Source: Actinomycetota bacterium (GTDB lineage Bacteria > Actinomycetota > Thermoleophilia > Solirubrobacterales > Solirubrobacteraceae). Taken from it: DNA of 5,477 nt. Each line of letters starts with the position of its first letter. The stretch's first letter is position 1. The notes under the pieces were generated by a model. That model did no database searches. It was not told the DNA's origin and saw only the letters and a list, made by a program, of their open reading frames with translations. The translations under genes were made by a program, and so were the position numbers. Location of the stretch: contig CAJCIJ010000165.1 in NCBI GenBank assembly GCA_903970315.1, forward strand, positions 1 to 5,477. The letters run 5' to 3'. Positions 1-5,477 of the stretch are shown here, piece after piece.

Positions 1-8
1 CGCGCGCG

Positions 9-3000
9 TCAGGGAGCCTCGCCGGCGACCGCCAACAGCACCTCCGCGGCCTCCACCAAAGCTGGAAAACGCTGCGGGCCATCCGGGGGCATGCGCACGG
101 TTACCTGTGACCGGCCCCCCTCATACAGCGCCCCGGGAAGCCGCTCGTGCAAGCGCTTGGCACGCGCCGCGTCAAGCTCTATGCCGGACACTGCAAGCCT
201 GTCGCCGCGGAAGCTGACGGAGCGGGCTCCTGCCAGGCCGAGCTTGATCCGCGCGCGAGTGAGCGCCAGCAGGTTCGACAGCGGCTCCGGGATGGGGCCA
301 AACCGGTCCTCGAGCTCCTCGCGCATCAGCTCCACCTCGGCCACCTCGACCGCCGCCGCCAGACGCCTGTGGATCTCGATCTTTGCGCGCTCGTATGGGA
401 CGTAGTCGGCGGGCACGTACGCGTCCACCTTGACGTCCAGACGGACCGGCTCGGCCGGCTCGGCCCGCCCGCCGACACCGTCGTCGTCGTCTGCGTCGGC
501 CTCCCGGTCGGCGTGTTCGCTGGCGTACCGGACCGCCTCCTGGAGCATCTGCATGTAGAGCTCAAATCCCAAGGCCGCCACATGCCCTGACTGCTCGGCG
601 CCCAGCAGATCGCCCGCGCCACGTATCTCCAGATCGCGCATGGCAAGCGCCAGGCCGGCGCCCAGCTCGGTGTGGTCCGAGAGTGCAGCAAGGCGCTGGG
701 CGGCGTCAGCGGTCAGCGTCGCCGCCGAGTCGTACAGCAGGTAGGCGTAAGCGCGCTCGCGGCTGCGACCCACGCGGCCTCGGATCTGGTAGAGCTGGGC
801 CAGGCCAAAAGTCTCCGCGCGCTCCACGATGAGCGTGTTGGCCTGGGGGATGTCGAGGCCCGACTCGATGATCGAGGTGCACACGAGCATGTCCACCTCG
901 CCGCGAACGTATCCCATCATTACCGTCTCGAGCTCGCGCTCGTCCATCTGGCCGTGGGCGACCCCAAAACGCGCCTGCGGACAGAGCGCGCGCAAACGCT
1001 CTGCCGTCTCGACAATCGTCTCCACCCGGTTGTGCAGGAAGAACCCCTGGCCCCCGCGCTCTCGCTCGCGTTCGATCGCACCGCGCACGAGCTCCTCGTC
1101 GTAGGCTCCTACGTAGGTCTTCACCGGGCGCCTGCCCTGCGGCGGAGTCTCGATCACCGAGATGTCGCGAAGGCCCGCCAGCGAAATCTGCAGCGTGCGC
1201 GGGATCGGCGTGGCCGACATCGAGATCACGTCCACTGCGAGCTTCAACGTGCGCACGAACTCCTTCTGCTTGACCCCAAACCGCTGCTCCTCATCGACTA
1301 TGAGCAGTCCCAGGTCCTTGGCGCCGACGTCCTGCGAGAGCAGCCTGTGCGTGCCAATCAGGACGTCCACCCGGCCCTGCGCAAAGGCCTTCAGGACCTG
1401 TCGCTGCTCGGCGGCCGAGCGCAGCCGCGACACATAGTCGACGTTGACCGGGTAGTCGCGGAAGCGCTCTGAGAAGTTGCCGTAGTGCTGAGCCACCAGG
1501 ATCGTGGTTGGGGCAAGCATCAGCACCTGCTTGCCCGCCGTCGCCGCCTTGAACGCAGCGCGCAGCGCGACCTCGGTCTTGCCGTAGCCCACGTCGCCAC
1601 AGATCAGCCGATCCATCGGTCGCGCTGTCTCCATGTCGGCCTTCACGAGTTCGATCGCCTCCAGCTGGTCCGGCGTCTCGGTGAACGCAAACCGCGCTTC
1701 GAACTCGCGCTGCCACTCGGAGTCCTCGCCAAACGCATAGCCCGTGCGGGTCGCCCGCTGGGCGTACAGGTTCAAAAGCTCCCCCGCAAGCTCCTGTGCC
1801 GCCCGTCGGGCCCGCGCCTTCATCGCGTCCCAGCGCGCCCCCCCGAGCTTGGACAGCGCCGGTGCCTGGCCCGCCGCGCCCGCGCTCATGTAGCGCGAGA
1901 TCTTGGCCAGCTGGTCGGTGGGCACCCAAACGCGGTCGTCGCCCTGGAATTCCAGGTACAGGTAGTCCCGGCTGACCCCCGCCACTGTGCGGGTCTGGAA
2001 GCCCGCAAAGCGCGCCAGGCCATGATCTGCGTGGACCACGATGTCGCCCGTGTGCAGCTCCCCAAAGAGCCCCGGGGCGCCGTCGCGTCCCAACAGCGCT
2101 GCGCCCGGCGCCGCAGTGGCCCGGCGGCGTCGACGGTAAAGCCGCTGTTCCGGTAGCACCGCGAGCTTCCACTGAGGCGCCACAAAGCCCTCGCGCAACG
2201 TCGCCTCGACGAAGCTCAACGCCGCCGGCGGCGGCATCCCCTCGGGCCAGTGGGCGCGCAGTCGTGCCAGGTTGTACGCCGCCCGCTCGCCGTCACCGCG
2301 GTGGGCAAACGCCACAACCGTTCGATAGCCGTCGTTGACCAGCTTCTCCAGCTGTCCCTCGGCCTCGGCCCAGGATCGCGCCATCGGTTGGGCCGCCTGC
2401 GCGCGCAGCTGGATCGTCTGGTCGCCCGCCAGCGCCGACAGCCAGACACGAACCCTCCCTGCAAGCGCCGCTTCCACTGCCTCCGGGCTGACGTACAACT
2501 CCAGAGCGCCGCTGCCGTGAAAGGCCGCCCCCACATCCGCCCACTGCTCCTGGAGCGCCGGCGAAAGCTCCTCCTCGGCGGCCACCACAATGTCCACGCG
2601 ATCGCCCAGCAGCTCCAGGGGCTCGCGGAAGCGGTCCACAGGCAGCAGGTCAGCGATATCCACGGGCGCCTGACCGGCGTCGTGTGAGCCCCCTTCGGCG
2701 GCCAGATCCAAAAGCTCCCTGTGCTCGGGCGCAAGCTCGGTGGCCGGCGCCACCTCCACCCGGTCGGTGGCTCCCAGCGACCTCTGCGTGAACGTGGAAA
2801 ACCAGCGCATCGATTCGATCTCATCGCCGAAGAAGTCCACTCGGGCGGCCTGCTCGGCGGTCACCGCAAAGACGTCCAAGAGGCCGCCACGAACGGCGAA
2901 TTGGCCGCGCTCGGCGACCTGCTCGACGCGTTCGTAGCCCGCACTCGCCAGCTCCTCGGCACATCGCTCCAGATCCGTCCTCTGGCCTGCGCGCAGTTCC

Positions 3001-3464
3001 AGGCCGCTGGCCCGCAGGTCGAGCTCGGGCACCTTCTCGGCGAGCGCCACAGCCGACACCACAACCAACGGCGGAGTCCCGACGGGCCGCTCCACAGCGT
3101 CCAGGAGCGCATCCAGCGCAGCCATCCGCAGCCCCACAAGGTGCGGCGGCGGCCGCACGTGAGACTCATAGGTGACACCGCGCGATGGGTAGTAGCGCAC
3201 CACTCGCGGCGCCAGCCACACCGCAAGATCACCCGCCAGATCGCGCGCCGCACGGTCGTCGGCCACAACCACGAGCGTGGGCTTGGCCCCTGACCCGCTC
3301 GACGCGCCCGCGTCAGCGCCATCGCCCACCCAGGCATCCGCCAAGGCGGCGAGCACGAACGGGCGCAGCGACGAGGAGACGAAAGCGTGCCCGCCGTCGG
3401 TGGCCAGGCGTGCCGCCTGCGCGTCCTCCGAAAGGCACCCAAGCAGCCCCCGCAGGGAGGTCAT
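9..3464 (-). CDS. mfd: Mfd, transcription-repair coupling factor (full length)
   Basis: ATP-driven DNA translocase that binds RNA polymerase stalled at DNA damage, pushes it off and recruits UvrA for nucleotide excision repair; cytoplasmic. The 1151-residue product matches the usual family length. Order seen: UvrB-like N-terminal module (about 1-330) with the UvrA-facing motif VRGGLLDVF at 191-199; Arg-rich linker at 441-448; CarD-like RNA-polymerase-interacting domain (about 467-527, GDIVVHADHGLARFAG to WVPTDQLAKISRY); RecG-like SF2 motor with Walker A GDVGYGKT (623-630), DEEQ box (724-727), SATPIPRT (750-757), TSIIESGLDIP (863-873) and QIRGRVGRS (893-901); then an acidic linker and the C-terminal TRCF domain (about 1007-1110). 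The ATG overlaps the pth stop as ATGA, with a Shine-Dalgarno-like stretch upstream, so this start is favoured and translational coupling is likely. The stop is TGA. The motor looks intact; nothing suggests decay or transfer. Confidence 0.98.
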   Translation of the reverse strand: MTSLRGLLGCLSEDAQAARLATDGGHAFVSSSLRPFVLAALADAWVGDGADAGASSGSGAKPTLVVVADDRAARDLAGDLAVWLAPRVVRYYPSRGVTYESHVRPPPHLVGLRMAALDALLDAVERPVGTPPLVVVSAVALAEKVPELDLRASGLELRAGQRTDLERCAEELASAGYERVEQVAERGQFAVRGGLLDVFAVTAEQAARVDFFGDEIESMRWFSTFTQRSLGATDRVEVAPATELAPEHRELLDLAAEGGSHDAGQAPVDIADLLPVDRFREPLELLGDRVDIVVAAEEELSPALQEQWADVGAAFHGSGALELYVSPEAVEAALAGRVRVWLSALAGDQTIQLRAQAAQPMARSWAEAEGQLEKLVNDGYRTVVAFAHRGDGERAAYNLARLRAHWPEGMPPPAALSFVEATLREGFVAPQWKLAVLPEQRLYRRRRRATAAPGAALLGRDGAPGLFGELHTGDIVVHADHGLARFAGFQTRTVAGVSRDYLYLEFQGDDRVWVPTDQLAKISRYMSAGAAGQAPALSKLGGARWDAMKARARRAAQELAGELLNLYAQRATRTGYAFGEDSEWQREFEARFAFTETPDQLEAIELVKADMETARPMDRLICGDVGYGKTEVALRAAFKAATAGKQVLMLAPTTILVAQHYGNFSERFRDYPVNVDYVSRLRSAAEQRQVLKAFAQGRVDVLIGTHRLLSQDVGAKDLGLLIVDEEQRFGVKQKEFVRTLKLAVDVISMSATPIPRTLQISLAGLRDISVIETPPQGRRPVKTYVGAYDEELVRGAIERERERGGQGFFLHNRVETIVETAERLRALCPQARFGVAHGQMDERELETVMMGYVRGEVDMLVCTSIIESGLDIPQANTLIVERAETFGLAQLYQIRGRVGRSRERAYAYLLYDSAATLTADAAQRLAALSDHTELGAGLALAMRDLEIRGAGDLLGAEQSGHVAALGFELYMQMLQEAVRYASEHADREADADDDDGVGGRAEPAEPVRLDVKVDAYVPADYVPYERAKIEIHRRLAAAVEVAEVELMREELEDRFGPIPEPLSNLLALTRARIKLGLAGARSVSFRGDRLAVSGIELDAARAKRLHERLPGALYEGGRSQVTVRMPPDGPQRFPALVEAAEVLLAVAGEAP

Positions 3465-4045
3465 ACCTGGGCTTGCACCTCTCCCAGCACCAGCTTCTCG
3501 GCCGCCTCCATACCACGCTGGAGCAGCTCGGCGACCTCGGGCGCCGGCTCCGAGAACGGCGCAAGGACATAGGCAGACACCACCTCGGGGTCTGTTGACG
3601 GCGGCCTGCCAACGCCCAACCGCAAGCGCCAGAAGTCCGCGCCCCCAAGTGCACCCGTGAGCGATTTCAGGCCGTTGTGGCCTCCCGTACCGCCACCGCA
3701 GCGGACGCGCACATCGCCGAACTGCAGGTCAATGTCGTCGTGAACCACGAGCACCCTCTGAAGGTCAACCTTGAAGTGGCCACGAGCGGGGCCCACCGAT
3801 CGCCCCGCTTCGTTCATGTACGTCTGCGGCCACAGCAGCACTATGGAACGGGACGTCGGCGTCCCCGGCGCGCCCGGTACCCAGTCGGCGGCCGGCAGTC
3901 CGGCACGCCCCTGCGCCAGCCGGGAGCGAAAACGGCCCTTTGACGCCGACAGGTCCCAACGCGCCGCCAGACCATCGAGCACCATGAAGCCCGCGTTGTG
4001 GCGCGTCCGCTCGTAGCGGCTACCGGGGTTGCCCAGGCCCACCAC
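3461..4045 (-). CDS. pth: Peptidyl-tRNA hydrolase (Pth)
   Basis: Cleaves the ester bond of peptidyl-tRNAs dropped from ribosomes, recycling tRNA; essential in most bacteria. From the GTG at 4045 the product is 194 residues, a normal length. Family signatures: GLGNPG (3-8, with Asn6), RHNAGF (15-20, catalytic His16), PQTYMNEAG (73-81, Asn78), HDD (102-104, Asp103) and GGHNGLKS (121-128, Asn124). These correspond to Asn10, His20, Asn68, Asp93 and Asn114 of the E. coli enzyme, so it should be active. An Ala/Pro/Gly-rich loop at about 47-66 looks longer than in E. coli. The start is doubtful. The in-frame codons just before GTG encode DWL, which completes the usual first strand (WLVVGLGNPG), but no ATG, GTG or TTG lies between there and the rplY stop. 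A CTG at 4084-4082 would add 13 residues and follows GAGGAG by 6 bases. The TGA stop overlaps the mfd ATG. Confidence 0.95.
   Translation of the reverse strand: MVGLGNPGSRYERTRHNAGFMVLDGLAARWDLSASKGRFRSRLAQGRAGLPAADWVPGAPGTPTSRSIVLLWPQTYMNEAGRSVGPARGHFKVDLQRVLVVHDDIDLQFGDVRVRCGGGTGGHNGLKSLTGALGGADFWRLRLGVGRPPSTDPEVVSAYVLAPFSEPAPEVAELLQRGMEAAEKLVLGEVQAQV
3476..3485 (-). promoter_or_regulatory. Probable ribosome binding site of mfd
   Basis: The mRNA-sense sequence is GGGAGAGGTG, ending 11 bases before the mfd ATG. It lies within the last codons of pth. It is a one-mismatch version of the GGAGGTG anti-SD complement and supports the ATG at 3464. The spacing is slightly long, and the ATGA overlap with pth could also permit reinitiation. 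Confidence 0.45.
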
Positions 4046-4087
4046 GAGCCAATCTACGGCTGCACCCCGCCCGATGAGTCTCAGGCG

Positions 4088-4777
4088 TTACTCCTCGGCA
4101 GAGTCGTCGGCCGATCCGGCCGACTCCGCAGCGCCGTCTGACTCGCCCACGAGCTCAGTCTCGGTCTCGACCTCGGGCTCCGCTTCTGCCTGCAGACGCG
4201 GCGGTGTCAGTGTCGCCACAACCGTCTCCTCGAGGTCATCCAGCAGCGTTACGCCCTCCGGCGCCTCGATGGCGCTGAGCAAGAGTGTGTCGCCCATCTC
4301 CAGCTCCGTGACATCGTGGGTGATCGCCGACGGGATCGACGTCGGCAGCGCTTCGACATTGAGCTCGCGCGTGATCTGCTCAAGAATTCCGCCCTGCTTG
4401 ACCCCGGGGGACTCTTCGGCACCGGTCAACTCGAGCGGCACGATCGCCTGGATGGGCCGGTCCAAACGCACCCGCAGGAAGTCCACGTGCACCGTCTCTC
4501 CGCGGACCGGGTGGTGCTGAGCGTCCTTGACGACCACCGAGGTCGGTGCCCCTCCGTCGATGCTCAGATCCAGCACAGCGCCCGCCGCCGCCATTGCATG
4601 ACGTAGCTCGCGTGCCTGCACCTCGAAGCTGACCGGCTCGCCGTCGCCGCCGTAGAGCACGCCCGGCACTCGTCCGGAGCGGCGCAAGCGCCGCGCGCCG
4701 CGCGAGCCCGTGGGCGTCCTGCTGGCCGCCGCAAGGGCGGTTGAGGCGATCGCGTTGGAGGAGTCAGAGGGCGCCAT
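4088..4777 (-). CDS. rplY: 50S ribosomal protein L25, CTC/TL5 type
   Basis: Binds 5S rRNA in the large ribosomal subunit; the two-domain form is the CTC general stress protein of Gram-positives and TL5 of Thermus. The 229-residue product from the ATG at 4777 shows an N-terminal 5S-binding domain (about 11-101) with RGARRLRRSGRVPGVLYGG at 26-44 and HPVRGETVHVDFLRV at 89-103. The C-terminal beta domain (about 104-195) includes VPLELTGAEESPGVKQGG (113-130) and EALPTSIPSAITHDV (142-156). A Glu/Ala/Ser/Asp-rich tail follows (196-229) with no Lys or Arg. Start choice: the open frame extends to a GTG at 4873, but the extra 32 residues do not resemble the family. ATG 4777 gives MAPSDSS, a normal family N-terminus; ATG 4789 (MSRFMAPS) is the alternative. 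Neither has a clear Shine-Dalgarno. It sits 125 bases after prs and 42 bases before the pth GTG. Confidence 0.94.
   Translation of the reverse strand: MAPSDSSNAIASTALAAASRTPTGSRGARRLRRSGRVPGVLYGGDGEPVSFEVQARELRHAMAAAGAVLDLSIDGGAPTSVVVKDAQHHPVRGETVHVDFLRVRLDRPIQAIVPLELTGAEESPGVKQGGILEQITRELNVEALPTSIPSAITHDVTELEMGDTLLLSAIEAPEGVTLLDDLEETVVATLTPPRLQAEAEPEVETETELVGESDGAAESAGSADDSAEE
4091..4096 (-). promoter_or_regulatory. Possible ribosome binding site of pth (GAGGAG)
   Basis: The mRNA-sense GAGGAG forms the last two codons (Glu-Glu) of rplY, directly before its TAA. It lies 6 bases before an in-frame CTG (4084-4082) but about 45 bases before the GTG at 4045, too far to serve that start. If functional, it favours CTG initiation of Pth. 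Its coding role in an acidic tail makes a chance match plausible. Confidence 0.3.
4106..4124. repeat. GC-rich hairpin inside the 3' end of rplY
   Basis: Perfect 8-base arms GTCGGCCG and CGGCCGAC with a 3-base loop. It lies in codons for the acidic tail, its near edge 15 bases before the rplY TAA and 9 bases before GAGGAG. It could form in the mRNA just upstream of the possible pth ribosome binding site. No U-run follows, so it is not an intrinsic terminator. Confidence 0.5.
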
Positions 4778-4788
4778 AAAACGGCTCA

Positions 4789-4803
4789 TGACTGTAGCAG
4801 TCA
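4789..4803. repeat. Short inverted repeat before rplY
   Basis: Perfect 6-base arms TGACTG and CAGTCA around a 3-base centre. It spans the candidate -10 and the alternative ATG at 4789. It could be an operator half-site pair or chance. Confidence 0.4.
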
Positions 4804-4812
4804 CCGTGTCTG
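4800..4812 (-). repeat. Direct repeat copy B (CAGACACGGTGAC)
   Basis: This copy matches copy A at 12 of 13 bases, starts 36 bases from it, and sits just upstream of the candidate -10 of rplY. Its inner end overlaps the inverted repeat at 4789-4803. Confidence 0.6.
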
Positions 4813-4816
4813 CCGC

Positions 4817-4838
4817 GACCGCTGGGCCGCACCCGGTC
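4817..4838. repeat. Inverted repeat in the prs-rplY gap
   Basis: Five-base arms GACCG and CGGTC enclose 12 GC-rich bases that can pair further (GGG with CCC). There is no T-run after it in either direction, so it does not look like a terminator. Short arms in GC-rich DNA make chance likely. Confidence 0.3.
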
Positions 4839-4848
4839 ACCGCGTCTG
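4836..4848 (-). repeat. Direct repeat copy A (CAGACGCGGTGAC)
   Basis: Upstream copy of the 13-base repeat, differing from copy B at one base (G instead of A at the sixth position). Its inner end overlaps the inverted repeat at 4817-4838. Confidence 0.6.
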
Positions 4849-4902
4849 AGGGGACGACTCGCGCGCACCCCACAGCCCAGCGCCGACGCCTCTGTAGTGG
4901 GT

Positions 4903-5477
4903 CTAGAAGAGCTGATTGTCGCCGCCGAACACGGCGCTTACCGAATCGTCGATGAAGATGCGGCGGATGGAATCCGTGAGCAGCTCAGCGCACGGCAGGA
5001 CGCGCACATTCGGCGGATGGCCCGGCCGCAGGGGCACCGTGTCGGTCACCACCACCTCCTCAAGGCCAGCGCTCTGGAGGTTCTCGAATGCGTCACCCGA
5101 AAACAGGCCGTGGGTCGCTGCTGCATAGACGCGCTTGGCACCAGCCTCGTGGACCGCCTGGGCCGCCGCCCGCAGGGTTCCAGCGGTATCGATCATGTCA
5201 TCGACGATCACCGCCGTCTTGTCCTTCACGTCACCAATCACGTATGCGATCTCCGAGACCTGCTGCGCGGGGCGCTCCTTGTCAAGGATCGCCAGCTCCG
5301 CGCGGAGCTCGGAGGCAAAGCGCTTGTTGAGCTTCACGCGCCCGGCATCCGGCGCCACCACCACGAGGTCCGAGAGTCCCAGGTCCGAGAAGTACTGAGT
5401 GAGCATGAACAGCGCCGTCATGTGATCGACCGGATTCTGGAAGAAGCCCTGGATCTGGCCTGCGTGAAGGTCCATCG
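4903..5477 (-). CDS. prs: Ribose-phosphate pyrophosphokinase (PRPP synthetase), C-terminal part
   Basis: Makes 5-phosphoribosyl-1-pyrophosphate from ribose 5-phosphate and ATP, feeding purine, pyrimidine, NAD, His and Trp synthesis; cytoplasmic. The gene runs off the right edge. About 190 residues are visible, roughly the last 60% of a family near 315 residues. The first visible Met belongs to the internal motif MDLHAGQIQGFF, not a start; the two leftover bases (CG) fit an ACG (Thr) codon before it. Visible signatures: the DLHA histidine that helps bind metal, VVAPDAGRVK (38-47 of the visible part), the catalytic flexible loop DKERP (65-69; Lys and last Arg of the usual KRR kept, middle Arg replaced by Glu), the PRPP-binding loop VIVDDMIDTAGT (89-100) and the ending SVSAVFGGDNQLF. 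The stop is TAG. Its place upstream of rplY-pth-mfd matches Gram-positive synteny, where glmU often precedes prs. Confidence 0.97.
   Translation of the reverse strand, partial: MDLHAGQIQGFFQNPVDHMTALFMLTQYFSDLGLSDLVVVAPDAGRVKLNKRFASELRAELAILDKERPAQQVSEIAYVIGDVKDKTAVIVDDMIDTAGTLRAAAQAVHEAGAKRVYAAATHGLFSGDAFENLQSAGLEEVVVTDTVPLRPGHPPNVRVLPCAELLTDSIRRIFIDDSVSAVFGGDNQLF

Larger units (their letters stand above)
4778..4902 (-). promoter_or_regulatory. prs-rplY intergenic region, candidate promoter/regulatory segment
   Basis: This is the only sizeable gap in the window. In mRNA sense it carries CAGACGCGGTGAC and CAGACACGGTGAC 36 bases apart, then a short inverted repeat and TACAGT (4796-4791), which fits the TANNNT pattern of an actinobacterial -10 box. 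No good -35 (TTGAC-like) is seen 16-18 bases upstream. If TACAGT is used, transcription would start near 4786-4782, only 5-9 bases before ATG 4777. That would fit the missing Shine-Dalgarno and a nearly leaderless mRNA. No stem followed by a U-run is present, so I see no intrinsic terminator after prs, and read-through from prs remains possible. Confidence 0.3.

Noticed and set aside
1..8. CGCGCGCG run at the left edge
   Set aside because: Only 8 bases of sequence downstream of the mfd stop are visible; too short to interpret.
672..1472. 266-codon open frame on the plus strand opposite mfd
   Set aside because: It lies antisense to conserved Mfd motor motifs, its product is Arg/Leu/His-rich without recognisable motifs, and long antisense frames are expected in GC-rich coding DNA.
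1485..2156. 223-codon open frame on the plus strand opposite mfd
   Set aside because: Same reasoning: a shadow of the mfd reading frame with no family signature.
1291..2172. 293-codon open frame on the minus strand in another frame of mfd
   Set aside because: Overlaps the Mfd RNA-polymerase-binding and motor regions out of frame; Gly/Arg/Ala-rich composition is typical of a shifted frame.
4029..4520. Ser/Arg-rich plus-strand frame opposite rplY
   Set aside because: Low-complexity antisense of L25 Glu/Ala/Asp codons; no motifs and no independent start signal.
4778..4873. 32-residue N-terminal extension of L25 from GTG 4873
   Set aside because: The extra residues do not resemble L25 and span the repeats and inverted repeats of the intergenic region; MAPSDSS at 4777 gives a normal family N-terminus.
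4846..4875. Imperfect inverted repeat (CTGAGGGG / CCCCACAG) as a prs terminator
   Set aside because: One mismatch in 8-base arms, a 14-base loop and no U-run in the prs direction, so not an intrinsic terminator.
4903..5475. Treating Met at 5475 as the start of a short PRPP synthetase
   Set aside because: MDLHAGQIQGFF is a conserved internal motif; the N-terminal half of the enzyme must lie beyond the window.

Overview
This window looks like a slice of chromosomal housekeeping DNA from a GC-rich bacterium. Four genes lie head-to-tail on the minus strand. In transcription order they are prs (partial, its 5' part lies beyond base 5477), rplY (L25/CTC type), pth and mfd, which ends 8 bases from the left edge. 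The order prs - ctc/rplY - pth - mfd is the classic Gram-positive arrangement known from Bacillus (glmU-prs-ctc-pth-mfd) and, with changes, from Actinobacteria. High GC, heavy use of G/C at third codon positions, Ala/Arg-rich proteins and this synteny point to an actinobacterium. A Thermoleophilia/Solirubrobacterales-like lineage is my best guess, from the flavour of the Mfd and Pth sequences only, and it is untested.

Layout: 9-3464 is a full-length mfd, the transcription-repair coupling factor. Its ATG overlaps the TGA of pth as ATGA at 3461-3464. 3461-4045 is pth (peptidyl-tRNA hydrolase) with all recognised catalytic residues but an unclear start codon. 4088-4777 is rplY (general stress protein CTC/ribosomal protein L25) with an acidic tail. 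4778-4902 is the only real intergenic stretch (125 bases). It holds a near-perfect 13-base direct repeat, small inverted repeats and a possible -10 element next to the rplY start. 4903-5477 is the C-terminal part of prs (PRPP synthetase).

The genes cover PRPP supply for nucleotides (prs), 5S rRNA binding in the ribosome (rplY), rescue of tRNA from stalled peptides (pth) and rescue of stalled RNA polymerase with recruitment of excision repair (mfd). A likely reading is that rplY-pth-mfd are co-transcribed, either from prs or from an internal promoter before rplY.

I found no mobile element, RNA gene, CRISPR array, toxin-antitoxin or defence locus, and no convincing unknown system. What deserves a second look is small in scale: the pth start, where a Shine-Dalgarno-like GAGGAG inside the end of rplY sits 6 bases before an in-frame CTG, and the repeat-bearing region upstream of rplY with its possibly leaderless start.
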